Shown: positions 1 to 9,080, numbered from the stretch's first letter. The stretch: 64,000 nt of DNA from Neobacillus novalis NBRC 102450 (GCF_001591805.1 NZ_BCVP01000021.1:1-64000); one strand, 5' to 3'. Numbers and translations are program-made. Notes: generated from the letters alone by a model not told the origin.

Positions 1-1
1 T

Positions 2-75
2 AGGGGCATAGTTTAAAGGTAGAACTAAGGTCTCCAAAACCTTCAGTGTGGGTTCGATTCCTACTGCCCCTGCCA
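2..75 (+). tRNA. tRNA-Trp (CCA)
   Basis: The cloverleaf is complete. The acceptor arms AGGGGCA (2-8) and TGCCCCT (65-71) pair, the discriminator is G and CCA is encoded (73-75). The anticodon loop reads CTCCAAA, giving anticodon CCA for tryptophan, and the T loop GGTTCGATTCC is normal. A terminator hairpin follows about 20 bases later, so this is the last gene of its transcript. Confidence 0.96.
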
Positions 76-92
76 AATATACGCAACTTTGA

Positions 93-122
93 TTTCATAG
101 TTCACGCTATGGAATTTTTTTG
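93..122 (+). terminator. Terminator after tRNA-Trp
   Basis: TTTCATAG (93-100) pairs with CTATGGAA (107-114) with one G-U pair and a six-base loop, followed by a run of T. It ends the tRNA transcript. Confidence 0.75.
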
Positions 123-171
123 TTTTTAAGGACCATCTGCAGGAAAATTTCATTTACAAATTACTAAGGAA

Positions 172-201
172 AATCCCGCCAATGCAGGCGGGATTTTTTT
201 T
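172..201 (+). terminator. Strong intrinsic terminator
   Basis: AATCCCGCC (172-180) and GGCGGGATT (187-195) form a perfect nine-base stem with loop AATGCA, followed by a T run. It insulates ccpN from the upstream transcript. Confidence 0.9.
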
Positions 202-287
202 GCATAGGAATTTTTAAAACAGTTTGCTAATTAGTCAAAAAAAAATAAAAGTAATTGTTTCGGATTCTGCTTAAATGTAATATACTA

Positions 288-338
288 TATAATAATAAGT
301 ATAGCACATTTATTTTAAACACGAATAAATATAGCACA
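288..338 (+). promoter_or_regulatory. ccpN promoter with two CcpN-like operators
   Basis: A -10 element TATAAT lies at 288-293. Just downstream are two direct copies of a site, AGTATAGCACA (298-308) and AATATAGCACA (328-338), exactly 30 bases apart. Their reverse complements TGTGCTATACT and TGTGCTATATT fit the B. subtilis CcpN operator consensus TRTGHYATAYW as I remember it. Their position over the transcription start suggests autorepression, which is an inference. Confidence 0.6.
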
Positions 339-362
339 TTAAACCGAAACGAGGGGGTGATA

Positions 363-995
363 ATGATTAAACTTACAGAACGGCAGGATAAAATTCTCCA
401 AATTGTCAAACAAAATGGACCAATAACTGGACAAGAAATTGCAGAAAAGCTTTCTTTAACAAGAGCTGCGCTGAGACCTGACCTCGCGATTTTAACCATG
501 TCTGGCAAATTAGATGCGAGACCGCGAGTTGGTTATTTTTTCAATGAAAATTATGAAGTTAAGCGTCAAGCTGAAAAATTTCTCCATCAAAAAGTTATCG
601 ATTATAAGGCACATCCAATTGTCGTCGAAAAATCAACCGCCGTTTATGATGCGATTGTCCAGTTGTTTTTAGAGGATGTTGGCACGCTATATGCAGTTGA
701 TTCTAGGGGGCATTTAGCCGGGGTAATCTCACGTAAGGATTTGCTCAGGGCATCACTAGGAAATAAAAATCTCCATGAATTACCTGTTAGTGTCATTATG
801 ACGAGGATGCCTAATATTTTCACCATCCGGCCTGATGAAACCTTGCTCGAAGCAGCGAAGAAAATGATTGATAATCATATTGACTCCCTGCCTGTTGTGA
901 AGGAAGTGGAGGAAGAAAAGAATACATATTTGCTGTTAGGACGGATCACGAAAACCACGATCACACGCGCCTATTTAGAAATTATGGAAAGATGA
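363..995 (+). CDS. ccpN: Transcriptional repressor CcpN (HTH plus two CBS domains)
   Basis: 210 residues, the usual CcpN length. The N-terminal winged-helix segment (about residues 1-60, beginning MIKLTERQDKILQIV) is followed by two CBS domains (about 75-205). In B. subtilis, CcpN represses the gluconeogenic genes gapB and pckA when glucose is present and senses adenine nucleotides through its CBS domains. The ATG at 363 is preferred because GAGGGGG lies five bases before it; the reading frame is open further upstream, but that extension is low-complexity and crosses the promoter. It overlaps or nearly abuts the PPDK regulatory protein gene, which matches the conserved ccpN-yqfL order. Two CcpN-like boxes lie over its own promoter. 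Confidence 0.93.
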   Translation: MIKLTERQDKILQIVKQNGPITGQEIAEKLSLTRAALRPDLAILTMSGKLDARPRVGYFFNENYEVKRQAEKFLHQKVIDYKAHPIVVEKSTAVYDAIVQLFLEDVGTLYAVDSRGHLAGVISRKDLLRASLGNKNLHELPVSVIMTRMPNIFTIRPDETLLEAAKKMIDNHIDSLPVVKEVEEEKNTYLLLGRITKTTITRAYLEIMER

Positions 996-1018
996 GACGA
1001 AGAGGAGTTGCTGCCATT

Positions 1019-1834
1019 TTGGTACAGAAAGAAGTTGTTTATGTTATATCTGATTCGGTTGGGGAAACTGCTGAGTTTGTCGTAAAAGCAGTGGCCACTC
1101 AGTTTAACGGCGGCCAGGTTGACATTCGCCGAAATTCATATGTGGAAGATATTGAAGATATTGAAGATGTCATTCTATTGGCAAAAAAGGAGCACTCCAT
1201 CATTGCTTATACAATTGTTATTCCCGATTTAAAGGATTACCTAGATAGAAGAGCACTAGAGGAAGGAATATTAGCTGTCGACCTGCTAAGTCCGTTAATG
1301 AATGCTTTCGTCACTAGGTTTAACAAACCGCCCCATCATCGTCCGGGGTTAATGAGAAAACTAGATGAAGAATATTTTCGTAAAATTGAAGCAATCGAAT
1401 TTGCTGTTAAGTATGATGATGGCCGCGATCCAAGAGGAATTACAAAGGCAGATATTGTTTTAGTTGGTGTTTCAAGGACGTCTAAAACACCGTTGTCAAT
1501 GTACTTAGCACATAAGCGCTTTAAGGTCGCCAATGTCCCGTTGGTTCCAGAGGTGCCGCCGCCGGATGAATTGTTCGAAATACCAAGGAAAAATTGTATT
1601 GGCTTAATCATTTCACCTGATAAATTAAACGAAATTCGCAAGGAACGCTTAAAGGCATTAGGTTTAGCATCACAGGCAAATTATGCAAGCTTTGAGCGCA
1701 TTCTAGAGGAACTTGACCATGCTGAAAAAATTATGAAGCGCGTTGGCTGTCCGGTCATTGATGTCTCAAATAAAGCAATAGAAGAGACGGCTGGTTTAAT
1801 TTTAGACATATTGAAAAAAGAGAGGAGTTTTTGA
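1019..1834 (+). CDS. yqfL: Pyruvate,phosphate dikinase regulatory protein (PDRP, DUF299)
   Basis: A bifunctional kinase/pyrophosphorylase that switches pyruvate,phosphate dikinase off and on by phosphorylating the threonine next to its catalytic histidine. The family signature VGVSRTSKTPLS, containing the P-loop-like nucleotide-binding segment, and the preceding EAIEFAVKYDDGRDPRG are both present, and the length (271 residues) is normal. The frame is open to an ATG at 992 overlapping the ccpN stop by four bases. I prefer TTG at 1019 because AGAGGAG lies about 11 bases upstream and the protein then starts MVQKEVVYVISDSVGETAE, aligning with the family N-terminus. The target enzyme is encoded two bases downstream. 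Confidence 0.9.
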   Translation: MVQKEVVYVISDSVGETAEFVVKAVATQFNGGQVDIRRNSYVEDIEDIEDVILLAKKEHSIIAYTIVIPDLKDYLDRRALEEGILAVDLLSPLMNAFVTRFNKPPHHRPGLMRKLDEEYFRKIEAIEFAVKYDDGRDPRGITKADIVLVGVSRTSKTPLSMYLAHKRFKVANVPLVPEVPPPDELFEIPRKNCIGLIISPDKLNEIRKERLKALGLASQANYASFERILEELDHAEKIMKRVGCPVIDVSNKAIEETAGLILDILKKERSF

Positions 1835-1836
1835 TA

Positions 1837-4506
1837 ATGGATAAATTGGTCTATTTATTTCACGAAGGTCATGGCGATATGAAAGAACTACTAGGGGGAA
1901 AGGGTGCTAACTTAGCAGAAATGACACGAATCGGTCTCCCTGTCCCTTATGGATTTACGATTACTACACAGGCTTGCAATGCTTACTATGAAGCTAGCAA
2001 AACAATTCCTGCTCTAGTAGAGAAACAAACCTTAGAAGCGCTTACCAGTTTAGAAGAAAAAATGGGCAAGAAACTAGGCGACCCACAAAATCCATTGCTT
2101 GTCTCTGTCCGTTCCGGTTCCGTGTTCTCCATGCCTGGAATGATGGATACGATTTTAAACCTTGGGATGAATGATGAAACCGTAGTCGGCTTGGCTAATT
2201 TAACAAATAACCCGCGGTTTGCATATGATTCCTACCGCCGTTTTATTCAAATGTTCAGTAATGTCGTTCTTGAAATTGATACCTATTATTTTGAGCAATT
2301 TTTAGAAGAAACACGTGAACAAAAAGGTTATTCTTCTGACCCGGAAATGAGTGCGGCGGATTGGCAAGAGGTGATCATTGGCTACAAAGCAATTGTTAAA
2401 AAGCACACAAGAAAAGAGTTTCCACATGATCCAAATAAGCAGCTTTTCCTTGCGATTAATGCTGTCTTTAATTCTTGGAATAATCAGCGTGCGATTGTTT
2501 ACCGCCGCCTAAATAAAATTCCGGATCACTTAGGTACTGCTGTTAACATTCAAAGCATGGTATTCGGAAACATGGGAAATGATTCTGGCACTGGCGTTGC
2601 CTTCACGCGAAATCCTTCGACGGGCGAGCACGTTCTTTACGGTGAATACTTAATCAATGCTCAAGGGGAAGATGTCGTTGCAGGGATTCGCACGCCGCAG
2701 CCAATCGCCTCCTTGAAGGATGAAATGCCGGATGTTTACCAGCAATTTGCCGATACGTGCAAACGGCTCGAGCAGCATTACCTAGAAATGCAGGACATTG
2801 AGTTTACGGTGGAACGCGGTCAGCTGTTTATCCTGCAAACTCGTAATGGCAAACGCACAGCGCAAGCGGCCATCCGCATTGCCGTTGAAATGGTCGAAGA
2901 AGGAATTATTGATAAAAAGACCGCCCTGTTACGTGTTGACCCGGATCAATTAAATCAATTGCTGCACCGCCGCATTGATGACACGTTTGAAAGAAGAATT
3001 TTGGCAAAAGGCTTGCCGGCATCCCCGGGGGCAGCGACAGGTGAGGTTGTCTTTGACGCTGATGAAGCGGAGCTTTTAGCCAATGAAGGCAAAAAAGTGA
3101 TTCTTGTTAGACCGGAAACAACACCGGATGATATTCACGGCATCGTTGCTTCGCAAGCTATTTTGACTAGCCGCGGCGGTATGACCAGCCATGCAGCTGT
3201 TGTCGCGCGCGGGATGGGGAAAGCATGTATTTGCGGATGTGAAGCCGTTAAGATTGATTTGAAAGCAAAACAATTTGCTGTTGGTGACACTGTTGTTAAC
3301 TATGGTGATATCATCACGCTTGATGGTTCTACTGGTGAAATCATGCTAGGGGAAATTCCGATGATTGATCCAGAGCTTTCGGATGAGTTCCAGCTGTTGC
3401 TTGCATGGGCAGACCAAGAACGGAAATTAGGTGTCCGTGCTAATGCCGATAATCCGGAAGATGCAAAGAAGGCGTTTGAATTTGGTGCCGGCGGTGTAGG
3501 GTTGTGCCGGACTGAACATATGTTTATGGATTTAAAACGGATTCCGATTGTCCAAAAAATGATTCTTGCGGAAAATTATCCGGAAAGAATGGAAGCCCTT
3601 GAAGAGCTTTTACCGATGCAGCAGAGTGATTTTGAAGGGATTTTTGAAGCCATGCAAGGGTTCCCGGTAACGATTCGGTTACTAGACCCGCCGCTTCATG
3701 AATTTATGCCAGATAAAGAAGAACTGTTAGTGGATGTGACGAAACTGCAAATCTTAGATCCGGGATCAGCCGAATTGAAGAAAAAAGAACAATTGCTGAA
3801 AAAGGTCCGCCAATTAGATGAGTATAATCCTATGCTTGGCCACCGCGGCTGCCGTCTGGGCATGATTTACCCTGAAATCTATGAAATGCAAGCGAAAGCG
3901 ATATTCTATGCCGCTGCAAAATTAGCGGAAAAAGGAATGGAAGTGCAGCCAGAGATTATGATTCCGCTTGTCGGCCATGTGAATGAATTGAAACAAATGC
4001 GTCAGTTGGTTATTGATGCGGCTGTTCGTGTTCAGGAAGAAACCGGCAAGAGGATTGAGTACACAGTCGGAACCATGATTGAAATTCCTCGTGCCGCCTT
4101 AACTGCGGATCAGATTGCAGAGGAAGCCGATTTCTTCTCCTTTGGAACGAATGACTTAACACAAACAACGTTTGGCTACAGCCGTGATGATGCGGAGGGC
4201 AAATTCCTGCAAGCATATATCGAAAATAAAGTGCTTCCTGAAAATCCATTTGCGGTGCTTGATCAAGAGGGCGTTGGTAAGCTAGTAGAAACAGGCGTGA
4301 AACTTGGCCGCACGGCAAAGCCTTCCTTAAAAACAGGTATTTGCGGCGAACATGGCGGAGAAAAGAGCTCCATTGATTTTTGTTACAGAACGGGCTTAGA
4401 TTATGTCAGCTGCTCACCATACCGCGTGCCGCTTGCTCGTTTGGCTGCCGCACAGGCAACAATTCGCCATGAGCAAAAGAAAGAAGAGGTTTATACAACA
4501 GCCTAA
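1837..4506 (+). CDS. ppdK: Pyruvate,phosphate dikinase
   Basis: Interconverts pyruvate, ATP and Pi with phosphoenolpyruvate, AMP and PPi, so it can feed gluconeogenesis. 889 residues with the standard order: ATP-grasp nucleotide-binding domain (about 1-340), phosphohistidine swivel domain, and C-terminal PEP/pyruvate TIM barrel. The swivel motif GGMTSHAAVVARG carries the catalytic His452 and the regulatory Thr450 two residues earlier, which is the PDRP target. The C-terminal GICGEHGG motif is intact. ATG at 1837 follows GGAGG by about nine bases; a TTG two codons earlier is less well placed. Third gene of the ccpN-yqfL-ppdK cluster, so likely repressed by CcpN during glycolytic growth. Confidence 0.96.
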   Translation: MDKLVYLFHEGHGDMKELLGGKGANLAEMTRIGLPVPYGFTITTQACNAYYEASKTIPALVEKQTLEALTSLEEKMGKKLGDPQNPLLVSVRSGSVFSMPGMMDTILNLGMNDETVVGLANLTNNPRFAYDSYRRFIQMFSNVVLEIDTYYFEQFLEETREQKGYSSDPEMSAADWQEVIIGYKAIVKKHTRKEFPHDPNKQLFLAINAVFNSWNNQRAIVYRRLNKIPDHLGTAVNIQSMVFGNMGNDSGTGVAFTRNPSTGEHVLYGEYLINAQGEDVVAGIRTPQPIASLKDEMPDVYQQFADTCKRLEQHYLEMQDIEFTVERGQLFILQTRNGKRTAQAAIRIAVEMVEEGIIDKKTALLRVDPDQLNQLLHRRIDDTFERRILAKGLPASPGAATGEVVFDADEAELLANEGKKVILVRPETTPDDIHGIVASQAILTSRGGMTSHAAVVARGMGKACICGCEAVKIDLKAKQFAVGDTVVNYGDIITLDGSTGEIMLGEIPMIDPELSDEFQLLLAWADQERKLGVRANADNPEDAKKAFEFGAGGVGLCRTEHMFMDLKRIPIVQKMILAENYPERMEALEELLPMQQSDFEGIFEAMQGFPVTIRLLDPPLHEFMPDKEELLVDVTKLQILDPGSAELKKKEQLLKKVRQLDEYNPMLGHRGCRLGMIYPEIYEMQAKAIFYAAAKLAEKGMEVQPEIMIPLVGHVNELKQMRQLVIDAAVRVQEETGKRIEYTVGTMIEIPRAALTADQIAEEADFFSFGTNDLTQTTFGYSRDDAEGKFLQAYIENKVLPENPFAVLDQEGVGKLVETGVKLGRTAKPSLKTGICGEHGGEKSSIDFCYRTGLDYVSCSPYRVPLARLAAAQATIRHEQKKEEVYTTA

Positions 4507-4517
4507 TTTGTTGTGGG

Positions 4518-4553
4518 GGGCGGTGCCAAAAAGGTGCCGTCTTCTTTTTTTAT
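4518..4553 (+). terminator. Terminator of the ccpN-yqfL-ppdK operon
   Basis: CGGTGCC and GGTGCCG around an AAAAA loop pair fully in RNA when two G-U pairs are allowed, followed by TCTTCTTTTTTT. Confidence 0.65.
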
Positions 4554-4566
4554 GGTAAATTTGGAT

Positions 4567-4681
4567 TCGCAAATAAAACAGGTCGATTCGCAAATAAAAC
4601 TGGTATTTTCGCAAATAAAACTGGTATTTTCGCAAATAAAAAGGGTGAAATCGCAAATAAGACAGGTAAATTCGCAAATAA
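4567..4681. repeat. 21-bp tandem repeat, six copies (TCGCAAATAA core)
   Basis: TCGCAAATAA (the fifth and sixth copies vary only after this core) begins at 4567, 4588, 4609, 4630, 4651 and 4672, a strict 21-base period. The linking bases vary (for example AACAGGTCGAT, AACTGGTATTT, AAGGGTGAAA). The array sits between the ppdK terminator and a small gene. Because 21 is a multiple of three and the unit has no stops in several frames, it opens long false reading frames on both strands. Confidence 0.9.
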
Positions 4682-4793
4682 AACCATTTTTCCGCCGAAT
4701 TTTTCGTGAAAAGGTTACACTCGTCTCGCTTTTCATCGGATTAGCTTCCAACTTTCTGCCTATACTATAAAAAAATGAAAAAGGGGATTCAAA

Positions 4794-4985
4794 ATGGGGG
4801 CTATTGAACGCAGCGGTTATCGGTTTGTACCGGAATATAGTGTCATTCAACAAAACGGGGCTGTCCACGTCTACAACAAAGATCAATTTATCGAGGAAAT
4901 AAAATTTCAGTTTTCAGGAAAATTTCCGGAACTAGACCAAATCGAAGACCTCGTTGACCAATATTGTAATCAACATGATATTTAA
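4794..4985 (+). CDS. Small conserved protein, YbxH/DUF5370-like
   Basis: 63 residues beginning MGAIERSGYRFVPEYSV, with an acidic C-terminal half. It resembles the small Bacillus family I know as YbxH (DUF5370); function unknown. The start is supported by AAAGGGGATTCAAA upstream, and a strong terminator lies directly at the stop codon, so it is a one-gene transcript. No signal peptide or membrane segment is visible. The family assignment is from memory and moderately certain; the reading frame itself is convincing. Confidence 0.7.
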   Translation: MGAIERSGYRFVPEYSVIQQNGAVHVYNKDQFIEEIKFQFSGKFPELDQIEDLVDQYCNQHDI

Positions 4986-5011
4986 GACCGAATACTTGTT
5001 CGGTCTTTTGC
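4984..5011 (+). terminator. Terminator after the small YbxH-like gene
   Basis: AAGACCGAA (4984-4992) and TTCGGTCTT (4999-5007) form a perfect stem with loop TACTTG and then a short T run. The stop codon overlaps the stem. Confidence 0.85.
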
Positions 5012-5057
5012 TTTGTGATAGAATAAAATCAAGAAAATTTGAAAAGGAGGGACGTTC

Positions 5058-7637
5058 ATGAGTAAATTAATAACCATTTACCCTCAAGCAATCGAACATA
5101 CTAAAACGAAAATATATGAAGATATTGACCGGTATTTAGAATCGAAAGAATCGCTGCCAACCTTTGAACAATACTTAGCCGACCGGAGCCATTACATTGA
5201 ACAAATTTGGGTGAATGTTTGGCTGAATAAAGCGACGAACGATGTTCCCAAAAATGAAAAAAAGCAATTTTTAAGCGAAAAAGGGTTTGAAGTGCAAGGG
5301 GTGGACCGAAAATTACTGAATAAGCTTTTCCGCGATGAAATGCGGACGTATCTGCCCTTCGATACAATGGGGTGGATAAAGGAAACTTTTGCTGGATATG
5401 AAGAAAATTGGGAAAACCGTTATGTGGATGCAAAGGATCATTTATTAAAGCGCGAAGAACAGAGGCAGCTTGAGGAACAGAAGCAAGCAATTAGGGGCGA
5501 AATTGAAGATACTGCCGTTAGTATTTTGGAAGAACAATATGACCTTTTCTATTTATATGTTCGTCACTTCGTTGCCCAACAACTAGCTGCAGACTTGCAA
5601 AATAATGTAAAGTTTCAAGCGGTCGATCCCATTGCCCTTGAGGAAAAATTAGTGGATCAAGGTGCGTTTAATCCGTCAGCTTATACAACGGTTGCTGCTT
5701 TTTTTGAAGAGCTGACAGGTGATATTCATAAAACACTAAACTGGGGCCGAAGCACCTTCGAATATCAAACCTATTTCTTTGTCTATGAAAGCTTAATTTC
5801 TGATTACCTGTCAGAACTAATACCAGAGAAAGTATTAGCGGAACTGCCACCAGTGCTTAAAGATGAGTTTGTAAAAACCTTTAATGAAAAATTATCGGCT
5901 TCTTTTGTAAAGGGGAGCATTGCCCAGCTTCTTTACGATGTTGAGGGATACATGATAGAGGATATTCAAGCGGAATATCTTTCTGATTTAGTTAGTTTAG
6001 CAGAAATTCCATTTGACCTAATGGTGCATAAAGATATTTTCGAAAGGGATTTAGAGGAGCGAGAAAGAAAACAAAGAGAAGAGCATGCTGAAATTAAGCG
6101 AAAACAAGAAGCAGAAGAACAGATGATGAAAGACATCTTTGGCACGGAGTACGATCCCTCCTTACAACGCCATGTTCGCTTTTGTCTTCACATTGGTGAG
6201 ACGAATACAGGGAAAACGCACCATGCCCTCGAAAAAATGAAGGCGGCAGCTAGCGGTTTGTATTTGGCCCCGCTGAGGCTATTAGCCCTTGAGGTTTATG
6301 ATAAGTTAAATGCAGAAGGCACACCCTGTTCGTTGAAAACGGGTGAAGAGGAAAAAATCGTCCCTAATGCTAGCCATATCTCCTGTACGGTAGAAATGTT
6401 CCATGAAAAAGAAGTTTATGATGTGGTCGTCATTGATGAAGCGCAAATGATCACCGATAAGGATCGGGGCTTTTCATGGTATAAGGCAATTACCAAGGCG
6501 AGTGCCGAAGAAGTACATATCATTGGCAGCAAAAATTCGAAAACGATGCTGCTCGAGCTTTTAGGAGATGCAACTATTGAAATTCACGAGTACAGCCGTG
6601 ACACTCCGCTCGAGGTTGAAACCAAGGAATTTCATATTAAGCATGTTAAAAAAGGAGATGCATTGATTTGCTTTTCCAGAAGGCGTGTGCTTGAGACCGC
6701 CTCACGGCTGCAAAATGACGGCCATTCTGTCAGCATGATTTACGGCAGCATGCCCCCTGAAACGAGGAAAAAGCAGATCGAGCAATTTAATAAAGGAAAG
6801 ACAAAGGTCATTGTCGCGACCGATGCGATTGGAATGGGCTTAAACCTGCCGATTCACCGGATTGTTTTTCTTGAAAATGAAAAATTCGATGGAACCCGCA
6901 GGCGTCTGTTAACCTCCCAAGAAGTAAAGCAAATTGCCGGCCGTGCCGGTCGTAAAGGGATTTATAATATCGGAAAAGTTGCTTTTACAAGTGATATCAA
7001 AAAAATGCGGAATTTGCTTGTGCAGGTGGATGAACCTGTTCATACATTTTCGATAGCTCCGACCAATTCTGTTTTTGAACGGTTTCAACGCTATTACCGC
7101 GATTTAGGAACCTTTTTTGAGTTATGGGGAAAATTTGAAAGTCCGAAGGGAACAAAAAAGGCCTCACTTTCAGAGGAGAAGTCTCTATATCAAATAATTG
7201 CCGGAACAGAAATTGAAGCACGGCTGCCGTTAATGGATTTATATGGCTTTTTACACCTGCCTTTTTCGAAAAATGAGCCAGTATTAACGAAGCAATGGGA
7301 AGAAACGATGTATAGCATCATTCAGGGGAAAGAACTGCCTGAACCAATTGTAAAAGACCGGAGCTTGGAAGAATTAGAACTCAGCTATAAAGCGGTTGGA
7401 CTCCATCTCTTATTTTTGTATCGATTAGGAGAACGAACGGAAGCGATTTATTGGGAACGGCTCCGGGAGGAAATTAGCGACCAAGTACAGGAACGGTTAA
7501 AAACAGACATTAAAAAATTTGTTAAAAAATGCAAGACCTGCGGCAAAAAGCTGCCATGGGATCATTCATTTCCAACTTGTGAATCGTGCTATCGTGAAAA
7601 ATATAGAAGGTATCGGTATGATGAGTATGATTTTTAA
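5058..7637 (+). CDS. Suv3-like superfamily 2 RNA helicase with C-terminal zinc finger
   Basis: 859 residues. The helicase core has Walker A GETNTGKT (380-387), a DEAQ box (460-463), motif V as VATDAIGMGLNLP and motif VI as QIAGRAGR (starting at 625). This combination matches the Suv3/mitochondrial degradosome RNA helicase group better than ordinary DEAD-box proteins. The first 370 residues are helical and charged, with a coiled-coil-like stretch before the core. The extreme C-terminus has CxxC pairs at 825/828 and 841/844, a likely zinc ribbon. AAGGAGG precedes the ATG. It is followed in the same direction by hen1 and pnkp after a gap containing a promoter, so a role in preparing RNA ends for that repair system is plausible but inferred. 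The closest experimental relative is not known to me. Confidence 0.85.
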   Translation: MSKLITIYPQAIEHTKTKIYEDIDRYLESKESLPTFEQYLADRSHYIEQIWVNVWLNKATNDVPKNEKKQFLSEKGFEVQGVDRKLLNKLFRDEMRTYLPFDTMGWIKETFAGYEENWENRYVDAKDHLLKREEQRQLEEQKQAIRGEIEDTAVSILEEQYDLFYLYVRHFVAQQLAADLQNNVKFQAVDPIALEEKLVDQGAFNPSAYTTVAAFFEELTGDIHKTLNWGRSTFEYQTYFFVYESLISDYLSELIPEKVLAELPPVLKDEFVKTFNEKLSASFVKGSIAQLLYDVEGYMIEDIQAEYLSDLVSLAEIPFDLMVHKDIFERDLEERERKQREEHAEIKRKQEAEEQMMKDIFGTEYDPSLQRHVRFCLHIGETNTGKTHHALEKMKAAASGLYLAPLRLLALEVYDKLNAEGTPCSLKTGEEEKIVPNASHISCTVEMFHEKEVYDVVVIDEAQMITDKDRGFSWYKAITKASAEEVHIIGSKNSKTMLLELLGDATIEIHEYSRDTPLEVETKEFHIKHVKKGDALICFSRRRVLETASRLQNDGHSVSMIYGSMPPETRKKQIEQFNKGKTKVIVATDAIGMGLNLPIHRIVFLENEKFDGTRRRLLTSQEVKQIAGRAGRKGIYNIGKVAFTSDIKKMRNLLVQVDEPVHTFSIAPTNSVFERFQRYYRDLGTFFELWGKFESPKGTKKASLSEEKSLYQIIAGTEIEARLPLMDLYGFLHLPFSKNEPVLTKQWEETMYSIIQGKELPEPIVKDRSLEELELSYKAVGLHLLFLYRLGERTEAIYWERLREEISDQVQERLKTDIKKFVKKCKTCGKKLPWDHSFPTCESCYREKYRRYRYDEYDF

Positions 7638-7662
7638 AGGACTTTATGAACTCGGGATTTTC

Positions 7663-7690
7663 TTGACATCCAAATTCATGTAATTATGGT
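7663..7690 (+). promoter_or_regulatory. Candidate sigma-A promoter for hen1-pnkp
   Basis: TTGACA (7663-7668) is separated by 16 bases from TATGGT (7685-7690), which runs on into TAAAAT. Transcription would start near 7697, before the chosen hen1 ATG at 7734. It suggests hen1-pnkp can be expressed apart from the helicase. Confidence 0.55.
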
Positions 7691-7733
7691 AAAATAGGTG
7701 GTAAAATCTTTTCCCAATGAAAGTGAAGTGAAA

Positions 7734-9080
7734 ATGATGCAGTTATCATTAACCGTTAGGGGACAAGGAGCCGAAGCAGTTTCCTATTTAGCAGCTAAAA
7801 ACCCAAACAATTTATATGAACGCGGCGAAAAGGGATTAACAGTCCGTCTTGTCTATACCGCTTTTTCAAGTGAAGAAGTCCAGTTTCTACTTTATGTAAA
7901 GACTGACGCGATCAACTTAGTAAAAAATTCACCAGATTATTATGATATTACCCATTATATCAATGACCGTGAGTTTGCCGCCAGCAGCATCTTTGTTTCT
8001 GCCATACGAAAGGCATTGGGGACCGCATTAAATGGAAAACCGAATGAAGAATATGCAGCTTGGGTCGGGCACCCATTTGAAATGGAACTTATCTTTGGCC
8101 CGATTGCCTCTGATTTGCGCGACCCAGATCTGGAAGCATTATTCTCCCCAATGGGATACAGGGTGGAAATTGAGCGCGGGAAGAGCTTCATCAGGGAAAA
8201 GAGCACGGCTAGATTCATTACCATAAAGGGAAACCAAACAGTTCAGAACGCCTTAAAGCATGTTTCGATCTTGATTCCGGTTATTGATAACTATAAACAT
8301 TATTTTATCGATGAAAGAGAAATCGAGAAGTTTGACCGTTACGGGGAAGGCTGGCTCGAGAATCACCCCTTAAAAGCCTTGATAGTAAAACGGTCTTTAC
8401 GGTTCCAAAACATGATTTCGAAATCAAAATTCTTTGAAAAAGTGCCAAAACCCGATGATAAGGATGTGGCTCCAAGAGTTCGGTTAAATGACCTGCGCTA
8501 TGAAGCAATCGTAAACTATGTTGAGGCATTACCAAAAAGAGAAACCATTGTCGACCTTGGTGCAGGTGAAGGGAAATTATCGGTTCAACTCGGGTTTATT
8601 GAAGGAGTTAAAGAGATTTTTTCAGTAGAGCCTGCCAATAAGTCGCGGTTGCGGGCTATGGAGAGATTCGAGCAAGCAAAGGGAAAACGTGGTTTCATCG
8701 AGCCCAAGTCGATTGCAGGTTCGTTATTTTATTATGATGAGCGGCTTAACAACAAGGATGTCATCGTTTTATGTGAAGTGATTGAACACATCGATGAAAA
8801 CCGTTTAGCGCCAATATTCGAAACTATTTTTAAAGATTATCAGCCTAGGGTGTTGATTGTAACCACTCCGAACCAAGAATACAATGTTGTCTATGAAATG
8901 GATGATGCAATGCGCCACAGCGATCATCGTTTTGAGTGGACAAGGGATGAATTTCGTCAAAAGGTACAAGAATGGACAAAGAATTATCCCTATCAAGTGA
9001 GCTTTCAAGGTATTGGTGAGGAACATCAACCATACGGTCATCCTACGCAAATGGCCATTTTCAGAAGGGAGCAGGAATGA
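7734..9080 (+). CDS. hen1: RNA 3'-terminal ribose 2'-O-methyltransferase Hen1
   Basis: 448 residues. Bacterial Hen1 methylates the 2'-OH at the 3' end of a broken RNA before ligation by Pnkp, protecting the site from renewed cleavage. The N-terminal half is the bacterial Hen1-specific domain that contacts the Pnkp ligase. The C-terminal half is a SAM methyltransferase with VDLGAGEGKLS and the metal-binding signature E348-V-I-E351-H352 followed by the RHSDHRFEW segment (His395 and His398). The frame is open from a GTG at 7698, but the ATG pair at 7734/7737 gives the family-like start MQLSLTVRG and lies after the promoter. It overlaps pnkp by four bases (ATGA), indicating coupled translation. 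Confidence 0.93.
   Translation: MMQLSLTVRGQGAEAVSYLAAKNPNNLYERGEKGLTVRLVYTAFSSEEVQFLLYVKTDAINLVKNSPDYYDITHYINDREFAASSIFVSAIRKALGTALNGKPNEEYAAWVGHPFEMELIFGPIASDLRDPDLEALFSPMGYRVEIERGKSFIREKSTARFITIKGNQTVQNALKHVSILIPVIDNYKHYFIDEREIEKFDRYGEGWLENHPLKALIVKRSLRFQNMISKSKFFEKVPKPDDKDVAPRVRLNDLRYEAIVNYVEALPKRETIVDLGAGEGKLSVQLGFIEGVKEIFSVEPANKSRLRAMERFEQAKGKRGFIEPKSIAGSLFYYDERLNNKDVIVLCEVIEHIDENRLAPIFETIFKDYQPRVLIVTTPNQEYNVVYEMDDAMRHSDHRFEWTRDEFRQKVQEWTKNYPYQVSFQGIGEEHQPYGHPTQMAIFRREQE

Noticed and set aside
1-260. Integration site at tRNA-Trp
   Set aside because: No integrase, no duplicated tRNA end and the following genes are core Bacillaceae genes.
992-1018. ATG at 992 as start of the PPDK regulatory protein
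   Set aside because: It would place the ribosome site AGAGGAG inside the gene and add nine residues not expected for the family; kept only as an alternative.
4503-4886. Long open frames on both strands across the repeat array after ppdK
   Set aside because: They consist of seven-residue repeats produced by the 21-bp DNA repeat, have no ribosome sites and overlap a terminator and the start of a better gene.
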